From Actinomycetes bacterium (lineage in GTDB: Bacteria; Actinomycetota; Thermoleophilia; Solirubrobacterales; JACPNS01), in the NCBI GenBank assembly GCA_023404495.1, contig JAEYBE010000053.1:1-64000 (forward strand): a DNA stretch of 64,000 nt, given 5' to 3'. Below the pieces are notes generated by a model. That model was given only the letters and a program-made list of their open reading frames with translations. It was not told the origin of the DNA and searched no databases. Positions within the stretch are counted from its first letter, which is position 1; every line of letters starts with the position of its first letter. This document shows, piece by piece, positions 46,928 through 54,995 of this stretch. A program made the translations under genes and the position numbers.

Positions 46928-48433
46928 TCAGCCAACCCGCAGCTCACGCCGCCGCGCGATATCCGCCAACTGGTCGTTGATCCAGTCGCCGGGGTTGCGC
47001 TCCATCACCTTCTTCTTCAGACCCTCGGCGCGGGTCGAGCGCTCGCTCATCGACATCGAGAGCGCGCGGTGGATGGCGTCGGCCTGCTCCTGAATGTCGA
47101 AAGGATTGACCGAGATCGCAAACTCGCCGAGTTCTTCATGCGCCCCGGTGTTCTCCGAGAGGATCGAGACACCGTGGCGCTCGTTGATCAGCGGACCTTC
47201 CTTGGCGACCAGGTTCATCCCGTCGAACATCGGATTGACGATCAGCAGGTCGTAATGCTTGTACTCGGCGATTGCCTCGTTGACGTCGTCGCGCATGCGC
47301 AGATCGATCGGCATCCAGTCAGGGGTGCCGTGTCGGTGATTGACCACAGCAACGAGGGCCTCGATCTTCTCGAGGTACTCGGCGTACTCGGGCACGTCGG
47401 TTCGCGACGGCATCAGGTGCGCGATGAACGTCACCTTCTCAACGAACTCGGGGTGTTGATCGAGGAAGAGATCAAACGCAGTGAAGCCGCGCAGCACGTT
47501 CTTTGAGAGGTCCGCGCGGTCGACGCGCAGGATCAGGTGGTCGCGCCGGCGGCGCAGGATCTCGCGCTCGAACTCGTGCACACCCGGCTTCTGCGCACTC
47601 TTCAGGAAGCCGTCGGCGTCGATCGGCAGCGGGTAGGCGCGCACCCAGGTCTCGTGGCCGTCGAGCACGACCCGGCCGTTCTCTTCGTCGACCTCGGCGT
47701 CCTCAATCAGTTCGCGGCAGCAGAGCAGGAAGTTGCGCTTGTAGCTCTGGGTATGAAAGCCGACGATGTCGTTGGCCAGCACCCCGCGGTAGATCTCGTC
47801 GCGGATGTGGTTTGGCAGCACGCGCCACGCATCTGGCTGAGTCCACGGAATATGGATGAAGTGGTGCAGGAAGACGTCCGGCCGCGCCTCGCGGATGATC
47901 CCCGGCATTGTGTAGAGGTGGTAGTCGTGGACCATCACGACGGGTGACTCGGCGTCCTCGATTTCTTCGAGCACCGCGCGCGCAAGGTCGGCGTTCACGA
48001 CGCGATATCCCTGCTCGAACGCGTCGGTCTCCTGACGGCGAAAGTCCGGTGCGTTTGAGAGGTCCCAGAGGTAGTGCTGGATGAACCACAGCATCGGGTT
48101 GGCGATCACGTTGTAGAAGCCGTCGTAGGCCTGCTGGTCGCTGTGCACCAGCCGCACGCGGTACTCGGTGTCGGCGTTGGGTTGCACCGCGAAAGACTTG
48201 TGGCCCTGTTCAGCTGAGACCTTCGCGTCTTCGTCGGTCATAGCCGAGGCGACCCAGAGCGTGTCGCTGCGGTGGTTGACCAGGCCTGTCAGCGCCGTGA
48301 CCAGTCCGCCGGTCCCGCGCTTCTCGAAGCGCTGACCGTCTTCGCCGATGTCGTAGGTCACCGGTCCGCGGTTTGAGACCAGGACCAGCGGCGCGTCAGC
48401 AATCGAACCGTTTGCGCTTGCGCCAACTCCCAT
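46928..48433 (-). CDS. otsA: Alpha,alpha-trehalose-phosphate synthase (GT20)
   Basis: OtsA makes trehalose 6-phosphate from UDP-glucose and glucose 6-phosphate. The 501 residues show LVSNRGPVTYD, the HDYHL motif in VVMVHDYHLYTMPG, IPWTQPDAWRVLP, the binding Arg/Lys pair in LRVDRADLSKN and the donor loop NPMFDGMNLVAKEGPL. No phosphatase domain is fused and no otsB is adjacent. A -10-like hexamer lies six bases before the ATG. Confidence 0.9.
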   Translation of the reverse strand: MGVGASANGSIADAPLVLVSNRGPVTYDIGEDGQRFEKRGTGGLVTALTGLVNHRSDTLWVASAMTDEDAKVSAEQGHKSFAVQPNADTEYRVRLVHSDQQAYDGFYNVIANPMLWFIQHYLWDLSNAPDFRRQETDAFEQGYRVVNADLARAVLEEIEDAESPVVMVHDYHLYTMPGIIREARPDVFLHHFIHIPWTQPDAWRVLPNHIRDEIYRGVLANDIVGFHTQSYKRNFLLCCRELIEDAEVDEENGRVVLDGHETWVRAYPLPIDADGFLKSAQKPGVHEFEREILRRRRDHLILRVDRADLSKNVLRGFTAFDLFLDQHPEFVEKVTFIAHLMPSRTDVPEYAEYLEKIEALVAVVNHRHGTPDWMPIDLRMRDDVNEAIAEYKHYDLLIVNPMFDGMNLVAKEGPLINERHGVSILSENTGAHEELGEFAISVNPFDIQEQADAIHRALSMSMSERSTRAEGLKKKVMERNPGDWINDQLADIARRRELRVG

Positions 48434-48439
48434 CGCGCA

Positions 48440-48445
48440 AGCCTA
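48440..48445 (-). promoter_or_regulatory. -10 TAGGCT of a probable leaderless otsA transcript
   Basis: On the reverse strand TAGGCT is six bases before the otsA ATG and just after the histidine kinase stop. Confidence 0.45.
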
Positions 48446-48448
48446 CCG

Positions 48449-49924
48449 TCAGTCGGGTTGCTTGATCTTCACGCCCGCCGGCAGGCCCAGCGTGAAGGTC
48501 GTGCCGTCCTTGCTTGTCTGGACGTTGAGCGAGCCGCGCATCGCCGTCGCCAGCTCGCGCGCGATCGAGAGCCCGAGCCCCGTGCCTCCGGTCTTGTCGC
48601 CCGTGTGGAAGCGATCGAAGATCCGGCCGACTTCTTCGTCGGGGATGCCAGGGCCGTCGTCACTCACTTGCAACGAGACCCCGCTTTCGTCTGAGCTCGC
48701 ATCGATTGCGATGTTCGTCCCTGCCGGCGTGTGGCTGAGCGCGTTGTCGACGAGAATGCGCACGATCTGCGCCACGCGGTCCGGGTCGCAGATCGCCTCG
48801 ACGTCTCCACCAGCCTTGATTGAGATGTCGCTGTCGTGCTGGAGGGCGGTCGGTTCGAACTCCCGTTGGATCGATCGCGCGAGGCCGGCAAGATTGACCT
48901 GCTGCGGCTGAATCGCCAGAGAACCGGTGTCGATCTTGGAGAGGTCGAGCAGGTCTGTCGCGAGTTTGGTCATGCGCTTGATCTGCAAATGCATCTGGTC
49001 GAGGAACTCGGTCTGCGTCTCCTCGTCGAGATCCTCCTCGCGCATCAACTCGACGTAGCCGCCCAGCGAGAAGAGCGGCGTGCGCAGTTCGTGAGACGCA
49101 TTGGCGATGAACGCCTTGCGTGCGCGGTCGGCGCGGCCGAGCCGCTCCTGCATCAGGTTGAACGCGCGGGTGACCTCGCCGATTTCGTCCTCGGAGTCGA
49201 CCACCAAGGGCTCAGTGAAGTTGCCGCCCGCGACTTCGCGCGCGGCGTGCTCAAGGCGTCGCAGTCGGCGAGCCATGTAGCTCGAGGCCATCAGGCCGGC
49301 GACCAGTGCGATCGAGAGGGCGATGATCGCCGAGAGCAGTTGACGTCTGGCGATCTGCTGGACCGTCGACGTGACGCCCGCGAGTGAGGCGGTGTAGACG
49401 ACGGCACCCGTGGTTCTGCCGTCGGCAGCGACAAGTGGAACGGCCGCCTCGGCATGAAGACCCGTACCAAAGTCTGAGAACCCCGTCGCCTTCTTCCCGG
49501 TTTGGACGGCGCGAGAAGCGATTGGATCTTCGACCGGCGTCGTGTTGTCCGGCGGGGTCTCGCCGCTGGGATCCCAGACGACGTAGAAACGATTCAGAGG
49601 TCCGAGCGGACTGGAGACCGTTTTGTGGCGCAGGACGGCCACGCGCTCGCCGGTCGATGATGCTGACCCGCTGAAGAAAGCGTCCCAGGCCCCGCCGTTG
49701 GGCGGCGCGACGAGATTCTGGTCGTAGTTCTGGAAGATGTATTGCGCACGAGCGTTGAGCCGCGAAGCCGTCTCACTCATCGCCTTCACACGATCGTTGC
49801 GCAACCGCATCTCCAGCCGCGGCACGACTATCAGGAAGTTGACCGATACGGCGATCAGCGTGACCGCGAAGAAAAGCAGCGTCAGCTTCTCGCGGATCCC
49901 CCACCGGAAGCGTCGGTTGTTCAT
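48449..49924 (-). CDS. Membrane sensor histidine kinase
   Basis: The 491-residue sensor has two transmembrane helices (LTLLFFAVTLIAVSVNFLIV near residue 15, and LLSAIIALSIALVAGLMASS near 190) framing an extracytoplasmic domain. A HAMP region, the H-box ANASHELRTPLFSLGGYVEL, the N-box VRILVDNALSHTP and the G-boxes VSDDGPGIP and GGTGLGLSIAREL follow. The start is ATG 49924, four bases after the response-regulator stop, so both are one operon. The signal is unknown. Confidence 0.92.
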   Translation of the reverse strand: MNNRRFRWGIREKLTLLFFAVTLIAVSVNFLIVVPRLEMRLRNDRVKAMSETASRLNARAQYIFQNYDQNLVAPPNGGAWDAFFSGSASSTGERVAVLRHKTVSSPLGPLNRFYVVWDPSGETPPDNTTPVEDPIASRAVQTGKKATGFSDFGTGLHAEAAVPLVAADGRTTGAVVYTASLAGVTSTVQQIARRQLLSAIIALSIALVAGLMASSYMARRLRRLEHAAREVAGGNFTEPLVVDSEDEIGEVTRAFNLMQERLGRADRARKAFIANASHELRTPLFSLGGYVELMREEDLDEETQTEFLDQMHLQIKRMTKLATDLLDLSKIDTGSLAIQPQQVNLAGLARSIQREFEPTALQHDSDISIKAGGDVEAICDPDRVAQIVRILVDNALSHTPAGTNIAIDASSDESGVSLQVSDDGPGIPDEEVGRIFDRFHTGDKTGGTGLGLSIARELATAMRGSLNVQTSKDGTTFTLGLPAGVKIKQPD

Positions 49925-49928
49925 CGGT

Positions 49929-50639
<711 letters not shown>

Positions 50640-50646
50640 GAAGAGG

Positions 50647-50652
50647 ACTCTA
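50647..50652 (-). promoter_or_regulatory. -10 TAGAGT of a probable leaderless response-regulator transcript
   Basis: On the reverse strand TAGAGT is seven bases before the GTG at 50639. Confidence 0.45.
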
Positions 50653-50708
50653 GAGGCTCCGCCGCCGGAAAGGCGTCGCCATAACGCCGGGCCAACCCGC
50701 CGTCAACT

Positions 50709-50714
50709 TAGACT
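50709..50714 (+). promoter_or_regulatory. -10 TAGACT of a probable leaderless transcript
   Basis: TAGACT is six bases before the GTG at 50721, divergent from the response regulator. Confidence 0.45.
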
Positions 50715-50720
50715 CACCAC

Positions 50721-52424
50721 GTGCCTGAGGGACTGCTTGCGCCGAGGCTTTACCGCGCCGCATTCGCGCCTGCGCTTTTCGCGCTGATCGTGCTTGCGTT
50801 CTCGCTGCAGGATCCGGGGCGCGCTGTGCCCCCCGAGCTCAGCCCGCCGGGCTTCTCTGCCGCGCGCGCGACGCAGTTCGCCAACCAGGCCGTGCAGAAC
50901 TACGGCGCGCGCGAATCGGGCTCGGTCCAGGACCAGCGGCTGGCGGATCTCGTCCAGGCCCGCATGGAGGGCGTCGGATTCAACACCCGCAGAAGCGACT
51001 TCTCCGCCGTCACGCTTTCGGGCAAGCGCACGCTCTCCTCGGTCGTTGGGATCCGACCTGGGATTTCGGATCGACGGCTGCTGGTGATCGCCTCCCGCGA
51101 TGGGGCGCCCGGTGAGCTGCAACGCAGCGGAGCTCTCGAAACCGGGATTCTGCTGGAACTCGCGCGCGTGATCGAGGGGCGTACGTTTGACCACACGGTT
51201 GTCCTCGTCTCAGTCAGCGGAGGGGTTGACGGCGGACTCGGGGCGGAGCACGTCGTCCGCACGTTGCGCGGGCCGTTCGACGCGGTACTGGTGGTGCGAA
51301 ACGTCGGCTCGAAGCTCGCGAGTGCGCCGGTACTGATCTCGGGCGACTCGCGCATGCTCCCCGACGAGCGCTATGTACGAACCGTCCGCCGAATCGCCGG
51401 AATCGAGTTCGCCCGCGGAAGTCAAGACCAGCGGCGCTCGGTGCCGGCCCAGCTCGTACGACTGGGATTTCCGGTCGCGCTCGGCGAGCAGGCGACATTT
51501 GCGGGCAGCGGCGTCAGCGGCGTGAGTGTGAGTCCCGGCGGCGAACCGCTCGCGGCACCTGGAGCCGCGGCCGCCGCGCAGGTGGCGGACGTCGGTCAGA
51601 TCGCTCTGCGCACGCTGACAACGATGGACGACGACGCACTCGCGGCCGATCCCCCGACCGCCGCACCCCTGCGCGTCGGCGGAAAGCTGATCCCGCACCG
51701 CGCGCTCGTCCTGCTGATCGCCACGCTCTTCTTCCCCCTGCTCGTCGCCTCGATTGATTCGTGGGCCAGGGCCAGACGCTGGCGTCAGGTCAGCCAGCGC
51801 GGCCTGCTCGCCCCGGCGATCGCGCTCGGCTGGTTGCTCGTGCTCGGATTCCTACTGCGCGGAGTAGGCCTGTCGGGAATCATCGATGCCCCGCCGCTCC
51901 CGCCGGATCCCGCCGCGGTCACGGGTGCAGGCGCGACAGCGATCGGCATCTTCGTTCTGCTGATGGCGGTGCTGGGCGTACTGGTGGCCGCCGCGGCGGC
52001 GCGGCAGGCGACCCCGAAGGGCGGCGAGGCTGCGTTCGCGCTTTGGGTTGTCTTCACAGGCCTTCTGGTGTTCGTCGTCAACCCGATCGCGGCAGGGTTC
52101 TTACTGCTGCTCCTGCACCTGGTCGTGCTGATGCTGCTGACGGCCGACTCACCGCGCCGTCGACAGGTCTTCGCGCTCACGCTGACCGGGCTCGCTCCGC
52201 TGTTGCTCGCCGCCGCGTACTTCCCGATCGTGTTCGGAATCGGCGCCGGCGGGATCCTGCGCTACGCGGTGCTGCTCGAGGCGGGCGGGTTCATCTCGCC
52301 GCTGGCAATGGCGGCCGGCTGCGCGGTCGCCGCGGCGGTCGGGACGGCGCTGATTCATCTTTGGTGGTCTGCCCCGCGCGCCACAAACACCGCCGCTCGA
52401 CGCCCCGTCGCGCAACCCTTCTGA
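50721..52424 (+). CDS. Membrane protein with degenerate M28-peptidase-like domain
   Basis: The 567-residue protein has an N-terminal anchor (about 15-35), an external domain (residues 40-320) and about seven to eight C-terminal helices. The external domain resembles M28 zinc peptidases in order: LLVIASRDGAPGELQRSG, ETGILLELARVIEGRTFDHT, VVLVSVSGGVDGGLGAEHVV. But the usual His and Asp zinc ligands and the Glu-Glu pair are replaced (SRDG for HxD, GGVDG for EE). It is probably a pseudo-enzyme or a binding domain. A GTG start and a -10-like hexamer precede it. Confidence 0.65.
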   Translation: MPEGLLAPRLYRAAFAPALFALIVLAFSLQDPGRAVPPELSPPGFSAARATQFANQAVQNYGARESGSVQDQRLADLVQARMEGVGFNTRRSDFSAVTLSGKRTLSSVVGIRPGISDRRLLVIASRDGAPGELQRSGALETGILLELARVIEGRTFDHTVVLVSVSGGVDGGLGAEHVVRTLRGPFDAVLVVRNVGSKLASAPVLISGDSRMLPDERYVRTVRRIAGIEFARGSQDQRRSVPAQLVRLGFPVALGEQATFAGSGVSGVSVSPGGEPLAAPGAAAAAQVADVGQIALRTLTTMDDDALAADPPTAAPLRVGGKLIPHRALVLLIATLFFPLLVASIDSWARARRWRQVSQRGLLAPAIALGWLLVLGFLLRGVGLSGIIDAPPLPPDPAAVTGAGATAIGIFVLLMAVLGVLVAAAAARQATPKGGEAAFALWVVFTGLLVFVVNPIAAGFLLLLLHLVVLMLLTADSPRRRQVFALTLTGLAPLLLAAAYFPIVFGIGAGGILRYAVLLEAGGFISPLAMAAGCAVAAAVGTALIHLWWSAPRATNTAARRPVAQPF

Positions 52425-52440
52425 AGGTTTAGCCGAGGTT

Positions 52441-52480
52441 CGACAATTGTCGGATGTTGATGCTCGAGAGCCCTACCGAC
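52441..52480. promoter_or_regulatory. Operator-like palindrome CGACAATTGTCG
   Basis: A 12-bp perfect palindrome (52441-52452) is followed about 20 bases later by another CCGACAA half-site near 52474-52480. It is in the spacer before a small gene and after the M28-like gene, so a dimeric regulator could bind here. Confidence 0.4.
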
Positions 52481-52566
52481 AAATGACCTGTAGCTCAAGC
52501 CGTTGCAACATCGCAGCGAATCTGCCCACAAGAACCCCAAGACCCTCCGAGAGAGAAGTACCCAGA

Positions 52567-52782
52567 TTGTTGGTCAAGACCCGCAACATTCCAGCTGACG
52601 AGAAGCGCCGCGCCGAGTGGGTGGACAGCTACTCAGTCGACGCCATCGGCGTGGCCGAGGCGCTGCTCGACCGCATCGAGACTCTGGCCGACGAGCGCGC
52701 ACGCTTTCGCCGCTCATTGATGTACTCAGTCGAAGTGATCGAATCCCCCGATTTCGACGTCACTGCCTGCCGCGACTCTTAG
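52567..52782 (+). CDS. Small hypothetical protein
   Basis: The reading frame from TTG 52567 gives about 71 residues (KTRNIPADEKRRAEWVDSYS ... ALLDRIETLADERARFRRSL ...), with a likely helix and Arg/Glu-rich character. A purine-rich stretch GAGAGAG precedes it. The frame is open further upstream to 52447, but the residues there look random. The 3' end overlaps convergent thiL by 57 bases. No family recognised. Confidence 0.45.
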   Translation: MLVKTRNIPADEKRRAEWVDSYSVDAIGVAEALLDRIETLADERARFRRSLMYSVEVIESPDFDVTACRDS

Positions 52783-53655
52783 CACCGCGCCAGACCCCTC
52801 GACAACCCGGCCGATCTCGCTGAGATTGATTCCGGTGGCGGCCACCGCGCTCTGAGCTTCGGCAACTCGATCGGCGGGCAAGACGGCCAGCAGCTCGTAC
52901 TCCTCGCCGCTACCAGCCGCGTAGACCGCATCCTCCACGCCGTCGGCCAGTGGGATCCGAGCCAGTTCGATCTCCAGCCCGACGCCCCCGGCGCTCGCCA
53001 CGTGACCTGCGTCGCGCGCCAACCCGTCGGAAATATCGATCATCGCGCGCGCACCGCTCGCCGCCAGCGCGACTCCGGCCGCCAAGCGCGGCTGCGGTGA
53101 GAACTGTTTTCGCACGGCCACCTCGTCGTCTGTGGCGCCTTGTTCGATCAGTTCAAGCGCCCGCGCCGATCCCCCTAGGTGGCCGGTCACAACGACAACG
53201 TCGCCGGGCATCGCGCCCGCGCGGGTGACCACCGACTCGGCGCTGTCCGCGTAGCCGACGACCGTGACCGACAGCCAGAGAGCTTCCGACCGCACCAGGT
53301 CGCCGCCGCCCACGTGCGCGCCGTGGTCTTCGGCCGCCGCCGCAACGCCTTCCGCCAGGCGATCGAAGCGATCCTCGCCGAATCCCTCTGGCACCCCCGT
53401 GGCGACGTAGATCTCTCCCGCCCGCGCGCCCATCGCCGCGAGGTCCGAAAGTGCTGCCGCGACGGCCTTGTACCCGATCGCCTGCTCAGGCCACGCGCCG
53501 AGCACGAAGTGCACGCCGTCGACGACGGCGTCGATCGAAGTGACGGTCACCGCGCCGCCCGGCGCGGCCACCGCCGCGTCGTCCCCTGAGGGCACGATCA
53601 GCGGCGCCTGCGCGAAGCGGTCGACCAGCCTGCCGATGCGCTCGCGTTCGCTCAT
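52726..53655 (-). CDS. thiL: Thiamine-monophosphate kinase
   Basis: ThiL phosphorylates thiamine monophosphate to the diphosphate. The 309-residue protein has SGDDAAVAAPGGAVTVTSID at the N-terminus, HVGGGDLVRSEALWLSVTVVG, GDVVVVTGHLGGSARAL and MIDISDGLARDAGHVASAGG. The start at ATG 53655 gives the family N-terminus (SERERIGRLVDRF). The upstream mannosyltransferase gene ends only two bases away, so it is the last gene of the PBP operon. Confidence 0.94.
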   Translation of the reverse strand: MSERERIGRLVDRFAQAPLIVPSGDDAAVAAPGGAVTVTSIDAVVDGVHFVLGAWPEQAIGYKAVAAALSDLAAMGARAGEIYVATGVPEGFGEDRFDRLAEGVAAAAEDHGAHVGGGDLVRSEALWLSVTVVGYADSAESVVTRAGAMPGDVVVVTGHLGGSARALELIEQGATDDEVAVRKQFSPQPRLAAGVALAASGARAMIDISDGLARDAGHVASAGGVGLEIELARIPLADGVEDAVYAAGSGEEYELLAVLPADRVAEAQSAVAATGINLSEIGRVVEGSGAVLRVAAGSDVEIGGFDHFD

Positions 53656-53657
53656 GC

Positions 53658-54995
53658 TCAGAATGGAATCGCAATCACGAGCGTGTAGGCGCAGAAGAGC
53701 ACACTTGCCACCTGCAGGGCGACCGAGCGCGTGACTGCGGCAAACGGCAACAGCCAGAGCAGATACCAGGGCACAAGCCAGGCCGAGGCAAGCAACACAC
53801 CGAGCGTCGCCCAGCCTGCGTTCTCCAGCCAGGTGTCCGGCCGCTTGTAGCTGCGCCAAAGCAGATAGGCGACGAGTGCAGCGAGGAGCAGCACGAAGAG
53901 GATCCGCACGGCGTCCGTCGCCGACGCGCGCGAGATCTCGCCGAAGACCGCATCCAAACCGTCGACCGTCTTGTGCGGCAATGACCAGCGGCTTGAGCGG
54001 TCCTGGTTTGACGAGATCAAGTTCAGTCCGCCGAGCGCGTCCGAGCCAAATCCGACGAACGCCGTGAGGACAGTGAGCAGCGCGGCACCGGCCATCGCGC
54101 CGAACGTTGCGAGCTTGCGCCGGCTGGCGGCGAGCATGAAAACGAGTGGCACAGCGGCAGAGGCCTTGATGCCGATCGCGAGCGTGCTGATGAAGCCGCC
54201 GGCGGGCTCGCGCGCTGCGTCCACCTTCGTCAAGGCAAACGCGATGCCGGCGAAGACGATCAGCATGGTCGGTGCTTCGTTGTGGGCTCCGGCAACGACG
54301 TGGACGAGCGTCGCCGGTGAGAGACCGACCAGGGCGACGGCGCGCGCCGAAGATGCTTCAACCCGCTCGGCAATCCAGCGGACGAGCAGCACCAGCGCGC
54401 CGACAGACGCAGCGGCGAGGGCTTTGAAGATCCAGAACGCGACCGGCACAGACGCCAGCGCGAGCGGGTAGCTGAGCAACGTGAAGTAGGGCCCGTAAAC
54501 GGCGACGGCATCCTTCGAGCCGGCAAATGGAAAGACCGGGTCGGCCGGGATGTCGAAGGGGCGGAAGGCGTAGGGGTTGAGTTCGTGTTCAACGCCCAGT
54601 CGGGCATATGCGATGTAGCTGAAGACGTCCTGCGAGAGCAGGGGCGGCGCAATCAGAAAGACCGCGATCAGCCCGAAGCTCGTCCAGATCAGCACCGGCG
54701 TACCCAGACGCGGGGCGAGCCAGACCACGCCGCCCCAGAGCAGCGCCGAGAGCATCAGAGGCAGGTAGTACGTCCAGCCGGCGTTGCCGCCGGCCAGCGA
54801 TTCCGCGCCCAACGGCTTGAAGATCCCGATCAGCCAGTCCGGCGATCCGCCGACGCTCGCGAGCACGATGCGCGAACCTTCAACGGCCGGCGCGGCCGCG
54901 AGCCAAACGAGTACCGCGGCCAGTGCCGCGAGCAAGCCGATCGCAAACCATGAGCGTTCACCGCGCGGCGGCGAGGCGGCTGGAGCCTTGCTCAC
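53658..54995 (-). CDS. Polyprenol-phosphomannose-dependent alpha-(1,6)-mannosyltransferase-like (MptB family)
   Basis: This 445-residue GT-C-type membrane protein has about 12 helices. An external-loop motif near residue 120, LLSQDVFSYIAYARLGVEHE, contains the Asp typical of GT-C catalytic sites, and NPYAF follows. GAHNEAPTMLIVF and GIKASAAVPL are typical of the MptA/MptB group that builds the mannan core of lipoglycans in actinobacteria. It overlaps the class A PBP gene by four bases (GTGA). Confidence 0.8.
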   Translation of the reverse strand: MSKAPAASPPRGERSWFAIGLLAALAAVLVWLAAAPAVEGSRIVLASVGGSPDWLIGIFKPLGAESLAGGNAGWTYYLPLMLSALLWGGVVWLAPRLGTPVLIWTSFGLIAVFLIAPPLLSQDVFSYIAYARLGVEHELNPYAFRPFDIPADPVFPFAGSKDAVAVYGPYFTLLSYPLALASVPVAFWIFKALAAASVGALVLLVRWIAERVEASSARAVALVGLSPATLVHVVAGAHNEAPTMLIVFAGIAFALTKVDAAREPAGGFISTLAIGIKASAAVPLVFMLAASRRKLATFGAMAGAALLTVLTAFVGFGSDALGGLNLISSNQDRSSRWSLPHKTVDGLDAVFGEISRASATDAVRILFVLLLAALVAYLLWRSYKRPDTWLENAGWATLGVLLASAWLVPWYLLWLLPFAAVTRSVALQVASVLFCAYTLVIAIPF

